This document shows, one piece after another, positions 49,378 through 60,154 of a stretch of 64,000 nucleotides of DNA. The notes under the pieces were generated by a model. That model was not told where the DNA came from. It did no database searches and saw only the letters and a program-made list of their open reading frames with translations. This DNA is from Arion vulgaris (taxonomy: Eukaryota > Mollusca > Gastropoda > Stylommatophora > Arionidae). The stretch spans positions 79,059,772 through 79,123,771 of the forward strand of contig CM036755.1 in assembly GCA_020796225.1 (NCBI GenBank), given 5' to 3'. Made by a program: the position numbers and the translations under genes. Within the stretch, counting starts at the first letter, position 1, and every line of letters starts with the position of its first letter.

Positions 49378-49852
49378 GTTGGTACAGCCTGAACGATACA
49401 CCAAATGATTGATTGATTGATTGATTTGTAGACCATCATCATTGCACTTTGGTGAGTAACCATATATGCTTCGATATCTTTTTTAAAAAGGAAAATCTCA
49501 GCTACAGTGCACGAACTCCGTAGCAACGACCAGGGTCCACGATGTAATTTTGAAGATGGTGAAGATTGTAGGAATTTGATTTCCCATATTTTTCTAATGA
49601 ATTGTCCCCGATCAGCTGTTCTCTAGCTTACTCTTCTCGATTTCTGAACTGATATGGGTTCTTTTACATGCTGAAAAGGAACATGGCACCTACATTTTAT
49701 CGTCCGTCTCCGATAGGACTAGAAACTCGATCTCACCTACACTGAGATCAGGGATCTTTGGAAAAATAACTCGATGGCTTCACAATTACCTTTGACACGA
49801 GACCACTATGTGAAAGGTTAATTAATCAAAATCGAACTTGCGTGCTGGGCCG
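49378..49852. other. Dispersed-repeat remnants, no gene
   Basis: At 49500-49525 gcacgaactccgtagc is an inverted S1 SINE snippet. 49560-49770 resembles 3000-3300 (gattgtaggaatttga, gggttcttttacatgctgaa, tcgatctcacctacac), so a degraded repeat. Confidence 0.4.
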
Positions 49853-50650
49853 CTGGACGCTACTATGCTGGATTTGATAAGGTGGAGATTGAAGCATCTA
49901 TGGAATAATGTCTTGTCCGTTGCTGCTATGTATTGTGCTGGGTTTGATGAGGTGGAGATTGAAGCATCTATGGAATAATGTCTTGTCCGTTGCTGCTATG
50001 TATTGTGCTGGGTTTGATGAGGTGGAGATTGAAGCATCTATGGAATAATGTCTTGTCCGTTGCTGCTATGTATTGTGCTGGGTTTGATAAGGTGGAGATT
50101 GAAGCATCTATGGAATAATGTCTTGTCCGTTGCTGCTATGTATTGTGCTGGGTTTGATAAGGTTGAGATTGAAGCATCTATGGAATAATGTCTTGTCCGT
50201 TGCTGCTATGTATTGTGCTGGGTTTGATAAGGTGGAGATTGAAGCATCTATGGAATAATGTCTTGTCCGTTGCTGCTATGTATTGTGCTGGGTTTGATAA
50301 GGTGGAGATTGAAGCATCTATGGAATAATGTCTTGTCCGTTGCTGCTATGTATTGTGCTGGGTTTGATAAGGTGGAGATTGAAGCATCTATGGAATAATG
50401 TCTTGTCCGTTGCTGCTATGTATTGTGCTGGTTTGATAAGGTGGAGATTGAAGCATCTATGAATAATGTCTTGTCCGTGTGCTATGTATGTTGGTTTGAT
50501 AAGTGAGTTGAAGCATCATGGAATAATGTCTTGTCCGTGCGCTATTTTTTAGTGATAGGTGGTTGAACATCTAGGAATAATGTTGTACCTGCTTTACTAT
50601 GTTTGTCTGGGTTTGATAAGGTGATTTAACCTAGGATATGTCTTTACGTT
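49853..50650. repeat. 70-bp minisatellite, about 8 clean copies plus a degraded end
   Basis: Unit tgctgctatgtattgtgctg + ggtttgataaggtggagatt + gaagcatctatggaataatg + tcttgtccgt. Regular to about 50430, then three or four copies with many 1-8 bp losses. Confidence 0.92.
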
Positions 50651-50689
50651 GCTGCTAGTATTGTTCATGGTTATATGTTGACATCCTGG

Positions 50690-53600
50690 CTTCTTTACGT
50701 GTGTATTGATCTGAAGTTAAATGTTGATATCCTGGGCTTTTATATGTGTTGTTGCCATGAAGTTAAACATGTTGATATCCTGGGCTTTTATATAGTGTGT
50801 TGTTCATGAAGTTAAACATGTTGATATCTTCGGTTTTATAAGTGTGTTGTTCATGAAGTTAAATATGTTGATATCTGGCTTTTATATAGTGTGTGTCATG
50901 AAGTTAAATATGTTGATATCCTGGCTTTATATAGTGTGTTGTTCATGAAGTTAAACATGTTGATATCCTGGGCTTTTATATAGTTGTTGTTCATAAGTTA
51001 AATGTTGATATCCTGGGCTTTTATATAGTGTGTTGTTCATGAAGTTAACATAGTTGATATCCTGGGCTTTTATACAGTGTGTTGTTCATGAAGTTAAATA
51101 TGTTGATATCCTGGCTTTTATACAGTGTGTTGTTCATGAAGTTAAAATGTTGATATCCTAGGGTTTTATACAGTGATATTGTTGTGCATGAAGTTAAAAT
51201 GTTGATATCCTGGGCTTTTATACAGTGTGTTGTTCATGAAGTTAAACATGTTGATATCCTGGGCTTTTATACAGTGTGTTGTTCATGAAGTTAAAAATGT
51301 TGATATCCTGGGCTTTTATACAGTGTGTTGTTCATGAAGTTAAATATGTTGATATCCTGGGCTTTTATAAGTGTGTGTTCATGAAGTTAAACATGTTGAT
51401 ATCCTGGGCTTTTATAAAGTGTGTTGTTCATGAAGTTAAACATGTTGATATCCTGGGCTTTTATATAGTGTGTTAATGGTTGCATATGGTTAGAGTTAAA
51501 CATGTTGATATCCTGGGCTTTTATATAGTGTGTTGTTCATGAAGTTAAACATGTTGATATCCTGGGCTTTTATATAGTGTGTTGTTCATGAAGTTAAACA
51601 TGTTGATATCCTGGGCTTTTATATAGTGTGTTGTTCATGAAGTTAAACATGTTGATATCCTGGGCTTTTATATAGTGTGTTGTTCATGAAGTTAAACATG
51701 TTGATATCCTGGGCTTTTATATAGTGTGTTGTTCATGAAGTTAAACATGTTGATATCCTGGGCTTTTATATAGTGTGTTGTTCATGAAGTTAAACATGTT
51801 GATATCCTGGGCTTTTATAAAGTGTGTTGTTCATGAAGTTAAACATGTTGATATCCTGGGCTTTATATAGTGGTTGTTCATGAAGTTAAACATGTTGATA
51901 TCCTGGGCTTTTATACAGTGTGTTGTTCATGAAGTTAAACATGTTGATATCCTGGGCTTTTATACAGTGTGTTGTTCATGAAGTTAAACATGTTGATATC
52001 CTGGGCTTTTATATAGTGTGTTGTTCATGAAGTTAAACATGTTGATATCCTGGGCTTTTATATAGTGTGTTGTTCATGAAGTTAAACATGTTGATATCCT
52101 GGGCTTTTATACAGTGTGTTGTTCATGAAGTTAAACATGTTGATATCCTGGGCTTTTATATAGTGTGTTGTTCATGAAGTTAAACATGTTGATATCCTGG
52201 CTTTATATATGTGTTGTTCATGAAGTTAAACATGTTGATATCCTGGGCTTTTATATAGTGTGTTGTTCATGAAGTTAAACATGTTGATATCCTGGGCTTT
52301 TATATAGTGTTTGTTCATGAAGTTAAACATGTTGATATCCTGGGCTTTTATAAAGTGTGTTGTTCATGAAGTTAAACATGTTGATATCCTGGGCTTTTAT
52401 ATGTGTGTTGTTCATAGTTAAACATGTTGATATCTGGGCTTTATAATGTGTTGTTCATGAAGTTAAACATGTTGATATCCTGGGCTTTTATATAGTGTGT
52501 TGTTCATGAAGTTAAACATGTTGATATCCTGGGCTTTTATATAGTGTGTTGTTCATGAAGTTAAACATGTTGATATCCTGGGCTTTTATATAGTGTGTTG
52601 TTCATGAAGTTAAACATGTTGATATCCTGGGCTTTTATATAGTGTGTGGTTCATGAAGTTAAACATGTTGATATCCTGGGCTTTTAATAGTGTGTTGTTC
52701 ATGAAGTTAAACATGTTGATATCCTGGCTTTTATAATGTGATGTCATTGTTCCATAAGGTTAATAATGTTGATATCCTGGGCTTTTATAAAGTGTGTTGT
52801 TCATGAAGTTAAACATGTTGATATCCTGGGCTTTTATACAGTGTGTTGTTCTAAACATTTGATATCGGCTTTATACAGTGTTTGTTCATGAGTTAAACAT
52901 GTTGATATCCTGGGCTTTATCAGTGTGTTGTTCATGAAGTTAAACATGTTGATATCCTGGGCTTTTATAAAGTGTGTTGTTCATGAAGTTAAACATGTTG
53001 ATATCCTGGGCTTTTATAAAGTGTGTTGTTCATGAAGTTAAACATGTTGATATCCTGGGCTTTATACAGTGTGTTGTTCATGTAGTTAAACATGTTGATA
53101 TCCTGGGCTTTTATACAGTGTGTTGTTCATGAAGTTAAACATGTTGATATCCTGGGCTTTTATACAGTGTGTTGTTCATGAAGTTAAACATGTTGATATC
53201 CTGGGCTTTTATACAGTGTGTTGTTCATGAAGTTAAACATGTTGATATCCTGGGCTTTTATAAAGTGTGTTGTTCATGAAGTTAAACATGTTGATATCCT
53301 GGGCTTTTATACAGTGTGTTGTTCATGAAGTTAAACATGTTGATATCCTGGGCTTTTATACAGTGTGTTGTTCATGAAGTTAAACATGTTGATATCCTGG
53401 CTTTATACAGTGTGTTGTTCATGAAGTTAAACATGTTGATATCTGGCTTTATACAGTGTTTCATGAAGTTAACATAGTTGATATCCTGGGCTTTTATACA
53501 GTGTGTTGTTCATGAAGTTAAACATGTTGATATCCTGGGCTTTTATACAGTGTGTTGTTCATGAAGTTAAATATGTTGATATCCTGGGCTTTTATACAGT

Positions 53601-54530
53601 GTGTTGTTCATGAAGTTAAATATGTTGATATCCTGGGCTTTTATACAGTGTGTTGTTCATGAAGTTAAATATGTTGATATCCTGGGCTTTTATATAGTGT
53701 GTTGTTCATGAAGTTAAATATGTTGATATCCTGGGCTTTTATAAGTGTGTGTTGTTCATGAAGTTAAATATGTTGATATCCTGGGCTTTTATACAGTGTG
53801 TTGTTCATGAAGTTAAACATGTTGATATCTTCGGTTTTTATATAGTGTGTTGTTCATGAAGTTAAACATGTTGATATCTTCGGTTTTTATATAGTGTGTT
53901 GTTCATGAAGTTAAACATGTTGATATCTTCGGTTTTTATACAGTGTGTTGTTCATGAAGTTAAACATGTTGATATCTTCGGTTTTTATATAGTGTGTTGT
54001 TCATGAAGTTAAATATGTTGATATCCTGGGCTTTTATATAGTGTGTTGTCCATGAAGTTAAACATGTTGATATCCTGGGCTTTTATACAGTGTGTTGTTC
54101 ATGAAGTTAAATATGTTGATATCTTCGGTTTTTATATAGTGTGTGGTTCATGAAGTTAAACATGTTGATATCCTGGGCTTTTATACAGTGTGTTGTTCAT
54201 GAAGTTAAACATGTTGATATCCTGGGCTTTTATACAGTGTGTTGTTCATGAAGTTAAATATGTTGATATCCTGGGCTTTTATACAGTGTGTTGTTCATGA
54301 AGTTAAACATGTTGATATCCTGGGCTTTTATAAGTGTGTGTTCATGAAGTTAAATATGTTGATATCCTGGGTTTTTATACAGTGTGTTGTTCATGAAGTT
54401 AAACATGTTGATATCCTGGGCTTTTATATCAGTGTGTGTTCATGAAGTTAAATATGTTGATATCCTGGGCTTTTATACAGTGTGTTGTTCATGAAGTTAA
54501 ATGATATCCTGTTGATAAGTGTGTGTTCAG
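50690..54530. repeat. 49-bp minisatellite, about 78 copies
   Basis: Unit gttgttcatgaagttaaaca + tgttgatatcctgggctttt + atatagtgt. Variation at atatag/atacag/ataaag and acatg/atatg, and a cttcgg subtype (53820-54130). Scattered copies have 1-5 bp losses, and one copy at about 51475 carries an inserted tggttgcatatggttaga. Confidence 0.95.
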
Positions 54531-54559
54531 AGTGTAAATATGATATTCCTGGTTGCTTT

Positions 54560-55250
54560 ACTACATAAGAGTGTCTCATGGTTAAATGATGATCCTGTTC
54601 AGAGTGTGCAATAAGAATAATGTCTATATTGGCTGAATTATCAGATTGCCATAGAAACTGTCTATTTGTGAGATGATGCCAGTCAGATTTGCATACAGAC
54701 AACTGTCTATTTGGCTGAGATTGGAGTCAGATTGCTATACAGACAACTGTCTATTTGGCTGAGATGTGGGAGTCCAGATTTGCTATACAGACAATCTGTC
54801 TATTTGGCTGAGATTTGGAGTCCAGATTGTTATACAGACAACTGTCTATTTGGCTGAGATATGGAGTCAGATCTGTTATACAGACATCTGTTAATGGGGT
54901 AGATGATGATGTCCAGAGTTGTTATACAGACATGTGTTTATGTGGCTGAATCCGATGATGTCATGTCCAGAGTTGTTATACAGACATGTGTTATGTGGCT
55001 GAATCCGATGAGTCATGTAGAGTTGTTATAAGAATGTTTGTTTATTGGCTGAATCCGAAGTGTCATGTCCAGAGTTGTTATACAGAACATGTGTTTATGT
55101 GTGAATCCATGATGATGCAGTCCAGAGTTAGTTAAACATGTGTTTAATGGTGAACGATGATGTATGTCCAGAGTGTTATACAGACATGTGTTTATGTTAA
55201 CCGATAGTCAGTAGCAAAGAGTGTTAACAGTAAATGTGATTATGTCTAGT
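54560..55250. repeat. Degenerate 46-54 bp repeats
   Basis: Related units: tatacagacaactgtctatt + tggctgagat... (54600-54880), then tatacagacatgtgtttatg + tggctgaatccgatg... (54880-55250). Both share tatacagaca and gtccagattg/gttg, so one has grown from the other. No two copies are identical. Confidence 0.75.
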
Positions 55251-55289
55251 CAAAGCTCTAACAGGTAAACGGAAAAGATGTGAACATGA

Positions 55290-56350
55290 AACAAAGATGT
55301 ATCAGTAACTAAGACTGTACAGTAAACAAGATGTAACAGTAAACAAAGATGTAACAAGTAAACAAGATGTAACAGGTAAAGATAAATAACAAAGATGTAA
55401 TAGTAAACAAAGATGTAACAAGTAAACAAAGATGTAACAGGTAAACAAAGATGTAACAGGTAAACAAAGATGTAACAGGTAAACAAAGATGTAACAGGTA
55501 AACAAAGATGTAACAGGTAAACAAAGATGTAACAGGTAAACAAAGATGTAACAGGTAAACAAAGATGTAACAGGTAAACAAAGATGTAAAGCAAAGATGT
55601 AAGTAAACAAAGATGTAACAGGTAAACAAAGATGTAACAAGTAAACAAAGATGTAACAGGTAAAACAAGATGTAACAAGGTAAACAAAGATGTAACAGGT
55701 AAACAAAGATGTAACAGGTAAACAAAGATGTAACAGGTAAACAAAGATGTAACAGGTAAACAAAGATGTAACAGGTAAACAAAGATGTAACAGGTAAACA
55801 AAGATGTAACAGGTAAACAAAGATGTAACAGGTAAACAAAGATGTAACAGGTAAACAAAGATGTAACAAGTAAACAAAGATGTAACAGGTAAACAAAGAT
55901 GTAACAAGTAAACAAAGATGTAACAGGTAAACAAAGATGTAACAGGTAAACAAAGATGTAACAGGTAAACAAAGATGTAACAGGTAAACAAAGATGTAAC
56001 AGTTAAACAAAGATGTAACAGATAGACAACGATGTAACAATTAAACAAAGATGTAACAGGTAAACAAAGATGTAACAGGTAAACAAAGATATAACAGGTA
56101 AACAAAGATGTAACAGATAAACAAAAAGTGTAACAAGTACACAAAAATAAATGTAACAAGTAAGCAAAGATGTTACAGGTAAACAAAGGTGTTACAGGTA
56201 AACAAAGATCTAACAGGTAGACAATGATGTAACAGGTAAACAAAGATGTAACAGGTAAACAAAGGTGTAACAGGTAAACAAAGATGTAACAGGTAAACAA
56301 AGATGTAACAGGTAAACAAAGGTGTAACAGGTAAACAAAGGTGAAGTAGG
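55290..56350. repeat. 19-bp minisatellite, about 55 copies
   Basis: Unit aacaggtaaacaaagatgt. Clean from about 55430 to 56030, ragged on the left. Period 19 means each frame shows a 19-residue repeat on minus. Ends at the LINE-D copy. Confidence 0.95.
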
Positions 56351-56369
56351 TAAACAAAGATCATCTAAT

Positions 56370-56620
56370 AACTTTCCCTGAACAGAACTTTGCCAACCCG
56401 ACAGCCCTTCGGAAATTCTCTGCATCTCTCATGCTCAAATTATCAGTTACATCCTGATTCCATCTTCTCGGTGGTTTTCCTCTTTCGCCAGGATACCTCC
56501 TTCCATAATGTACACTTTGTGTCTCTTTATATCTCCGAAATATTTCAATTTTCATATCCTTATTTGTAGTATCATCCAGGTTTCTTTCTGGATAGATCTA
56601 TTTGTTCTCTTCTCTGTTCA
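56370..56620 (-). pseudogene. LINE-D fragment, copy 2
   Basis: The minus strand reads IEIFRRYKETQSVHYGRRYP, then GERGKPPRRWNQDVTDNLSM and RDAENFRRAVGLAKFCSG, a non-LTR RT C-terminal region. It contains in single copy the segment amplified at 14150-14800. Confidence 0.75.
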
Positions 56621-56829
56621 AGGTATACAAAGGACTATTCTGTAACAGATTTATTCGAAAGTAGATATATGCTTTTTGCACTGCCTTGTTAAATGTCCAT
56701 GTTTCATACCCATACGTTGCCACTGGGAATATGCATGCTCTTAGTATTCTTATCTTTGTTTTCTTATCAGTTCCATTTCATACTATTTTAGTTGTTTATA
56801 TTCTTTTGGTAATAATTATCCACATTTCC

Positions 56830-57173
56830 ATCTGTGAGATTCCTGTACTAACCTACGGTTGTGAAAGTTGGAAATCAACAAACAAAATTGAAAAGAAACT
56901 GGACAGCTTTGAGAATAAATGTCTCCGAAAATTACTAAAAGCAAAACGGAGTGATTCCGTTTCGAATAACACAGTGAGATATAGAACACAGCAACAACCC
57001 GTATTAAATATTATAAGGAAACGAAGGTGGAAATATTTAGGTCATGTTCTTAGATCAGACGAAAAGAGATTAAATCGACAAATCCCTATGTGGTCAAAAG
57101 TTAGGAAAAGAAAACGTGGAAGAACTAAGATAGATGAGACTGCAGTAAAACTATTTGATTGGCACAACACGTA
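56830..57173 (+). pseudogene. LINE-C-type fragment
   Basis: Open: IPVLTYGCESWKSTNKIEKK, LDSFENKCLRKLLKAKRSDS, IIRKRRWKYLGHVLRSDEKR, KVRKRKRGRTKID. Ends abruptly where Penelope terminal sequence begins at about 57172. Confidence 0.8.
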
Positions 57174-57174
57174 A

Positions 57175-57300
57175 TCACAAAGTACTGTAGTTTTACAAAT
57201 TACAAAAACAATGACAAAATACAGAAACGTTTCGACCAACAAGGCCTTTATCAAGAAAATGAACAACAGGAGTGACGAATTTAAAAAACATATGGACGAC
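57175..57300 (-). repeat. Penelope-type terminal repeat with hammerhead-like motif
   Basis: The inverse of the right arm at 45905-45990. Minus strand 57255-57228: CTTGATAAA, stem GGCC-ttgtt-GGTC, GAAACG. Lies at the 3' side of the Penelope ORF. Confidence 0.6.
57228..57255 (-). ncRNA. Hammerhead-like motif, copy 3
   Basis: Same core layout and same two deviations as copies 1 and 2, with a loop of different length. Confidence 0.35.
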
Positions 57301-57479
57301 TACATGCAAACGTTTCTAATGAAAATCTGGGAATAAAAACGAATAACGAAATAAATAACACAAAAACACACATAAAAACTAGAAGTAGAAACGAAGAGAA
57401 ACAATTAAAAATCTAGTAAATATATAACTTGAATACATGCAACATATGCACATATAGATTACAAGACATAAGAGAGAAA

Positions 57480-58470
57480 GTACTAAGAAGCATAGGAATG
57501 TAATACGTTGAACCTACGTGGTCGCAAGGTACCATACAACGAAATCAACCGATTCTCCACAGCAAATCGACTGCTATCATCCGAGAAACATGATCGGATG
57601 GATGTGACCTGGACATCGTGAGCTCCTAAATGGCCAGTATCACCGAAATGGGTGGCTACATGGGTCACAGAGCATTGGCGTATATCGCTCAAGTGTTGGG
57701 CGAATCGGTCACTGAGCCTCTTGACTGTCTCGCCGATATAAGCTTTGTTACATCGCTTACAGATAATGGCATAGATAAGATTACGGACTCGCATGTGAAA
57801 CCATCTTCAATAACAAACGTGGCTAAAGGAAAAGATAGAGTACGCGTCTGTAACACATAAGCACACGTGTTGCAACGCCGACGACCACACTGGACAGTGC
57901 CAAAATGAGTCTGGATATCGGACTTAAGGCGACTGTGTACCAACATATCCTTAAGACTTCTGTCCCGTCTGTAAGCCACCAAAGGATAGTTGGGGAAGAC
58001 TGGACGGATCTCAGGATCTGACTTAAGGATAGACAGATGATGGAATAAAACATTTTTACCAGTGAACTATGGGGGTGGAAAGTTAAGATATGTTTTACTC
58101 TGTCAGAGTTAGTGGTCCTCTGCTGGCTGGTAAGGGCCTGCTCGCGAGTGATTTTCTGAACTCGATGCATAGCAGATACAAGCACCTTCTCCGGGTATAG
58201 GCGCCTGCGAAAGAAATCAAGCATCTCGCGAGCTCTATCAAGAAATCATCGTTCTCGCTACAAAGGCGCAAGAGCTGCGAGAATGGCAAAGAGTCACGAC
58301 AAGCCTGGGGATGGGAAAAAGTATAAAGGTGAAAACTATGTGCATCAGTAGGCTTGTAATATACTGATGTAGTGATAGTGGATAGGTATATGGTGATAGT
58401 AATGTCAAGAAAGTTGACACAAGTAGTGGAGATGTAAGAAGTATAAGCCACCAGAACAGCGCAAGACAAA
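57480..58470 (-). pseudogene. Penelope-like element: RT end and GIY-YIG endonuclease
   Basis: In order on minus: TCVNFLDITITIYL and SVYYKPTDAHSFHLYTFSHP (end of the RT palm and thumb, with a typical YxKPTDxH motif), SLPFSQLLRLCSENDDF, then VAYRRDRSLKDMLVHSRLKS, a cysteine pair motif CGRRRCNTCAY, and the endonuclease NLIYAIICKRCNKAYIGETV followed by RLSDRFAQHL (GIY-YIG core with the catalytic-type Arg). At least three frame changes (about 58220, 57960, 57800). The catalytic RT core is missing; the 5' end joins LINE-B tail sequence at 58445. Penelope elements use RT plus GIY-YIG nuclease for integration; this copy is dead. Confidence 0.88.
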
Positions 58471-58596
58471 AACAGAAAACCATGACATTGGGCAACAAAC
58501 CGGTAACAGTATGATATGAAAAGAAAAGAAATTTGAAACGGATAAGAATTATTATTATTCTATTTATAGTATGCATAATGATATTAATGTACGTAC

Positions 58597-58667
58597 CTGA
58601 AGTAGATCCCAAGTGGAACTGAAATGTGACTAAATATTGCCCACGCTGTCGTCCCGTAGAAATCAAT
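58597..58667 (-). CDS. Candidate isolated exon encoding a hydrophobic segment
   Basis: A 71-nt segment between acceptor catatcattacag|ATTGATT and donor CTTCAG|gtacgt. Phase 0 reads IDFYGTTAWAIFSHISVPLG + IYF, like part of a membrane protein. A second frame (STGRQRGQYLVTF) is open too. There is no repeat match in the window. It could be one exon of a multi-pass gene whose other exons lie to the right; I do not recognise the family. Confidence 0.4.
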
Positions 58668-58745
58668 CTGTAATGATATGATGGTTTTAGTAACTAGCTA
58701 ACTCTGAAGTTCATTAAATTATATAGAGAGAAGAGAATAAGAAGT

Positions 58746-60083
58746 TTGAAAAACCTCAGAGAAAGTACTGAAGCTAATGAATATAAGAACCTCAGAGAAA
58801 GTACTGAAGCTAATGAATATAAGAACCTCAGAGAAAGTACTGAAGCCAATGAATATAAGAACCTCAGAGAAAGTACTGAAGCTAATGAATATAAGAACCT
58901 CAGAGAAAGTACTGAAGCTAATGAATATAAGAACCTCAGAGAAAGTACTGAAGCCAATGAATATAAGAACCTCAGAGAAAGTAATGAAGCCAATGAATAT
59001 AAGAACCTCAGAGAAAGTACTGAAGCCAATGAATATAAGAACCTCAGAGAAAGTAATGAAGCCAATGAATATAAGAACCTCAGAGAAAGTACTGAAGCCA
59101 ATGAATATAAGAACCTCAGAGAAAGTACTGAAGCTAATGAATATAAGAACCTCAGAGAAAGTACTGAAGCTAATGAATATAAGAACCTCAGAGAAAGTAC
59201 TGAAGCCAATGAATATAAGAACCTCAGAGAAAGTAATGAAGCCAATGAATATAAGAACCTCAGAGAAAGTACTGAAGCTAATGAATATAAGAACCTCAGA
59301 GAAAGTACTGAAGCTAATGAATATAAGAACCTCAGAGAAAGTACTGAAGCTAATGAATATAAAAACCTCAGAGAAAGTACTGAAGCTAATGAATATAAGA
59401 ACCTCAGAGAAAGTACTGAAGCCAATGAATATAAGAACCTCAGAGAAAGTAATGAAGCCAATGAATATAAGAACCTCAGAGAAAGTACTGAAGCTAATGA
59501 ATATAAGAACCTCAGAGAAAGTACTGAAGCTAATGAATATAAGAACCTCAGAGAAAGTACTGAAGCTAATGAATATAAAAACCTCAGAGAAAGTAATGAA
59601 GCCAATGAATATAAGAACCTCAGAGAAAGTAATGAAGCCAATGAATATAAGAACCTCAGAGAAAGTACTGAAGCTAATGAATATAAGAACCTCAGAGAAA
59701 GTACTGAAGCTAATGAATATAAGAACCTCAGAGAAAGTACTGAAGCCAATGAATATAAGAACCTCAGAGAAAGTACTGAAGCTAATGAATATAAGAACCT
59801 CAGAGAAAGTACTGAAGCTAATGAATATAAGAACCTCAGAGAAAGTAATGAAGCCAATGAATATAAGAACCTCGGAGAAAGTACTGAAGGCAATGAATAT
59901 AAGAACCTCAGAGAAAGTACTGAAGCTAATGAATATAAGAACCTCAGAGAAAGCACTGAAGCCAATGAATATAAGAACCTCAGAGAAAGTACTGAAGCCA
60001 ATGAATATAAGAACCTCAGAGAAAGTACTGAAGCCAATGAATATAAGAACCTCAGAGAAAGTACTGAAGCCAATGAATATGAT
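58746..60083. repeat. 36-bp minisatellite, about 37 copies
   Basis: Unit tataagaacctcagagaaag + tactgaagctaatgaa. Dimorphisms tact/taat and gct/gcc; a few copies have gaaaaac. Open in several frames as 12-residue repeats (EYKNLRESTEAN on plus). Begins 79 bp from the candidate exon acceptor. Confidence 0.95.
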
Positions 60084-60154
60084 TAATAAATAGACAGTGA
60101 ATAAGCATTAGAGGATTCCCGGGAAAAACAACAGATTACCAGACACAGGATTCG

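Noticed and set aside
55250..56425. Long minus-strand hydrophobic repeat proteins
   Set aside because: They come from a 19-bp array, which yields a 19-residue repeat in every frame.
58746..60093. 446-codon EYKNLRESTEAN repeat protein
   Set aside because: 36-bp array open in two plus frames and one minus frame; no sign of codon-position bias between units.
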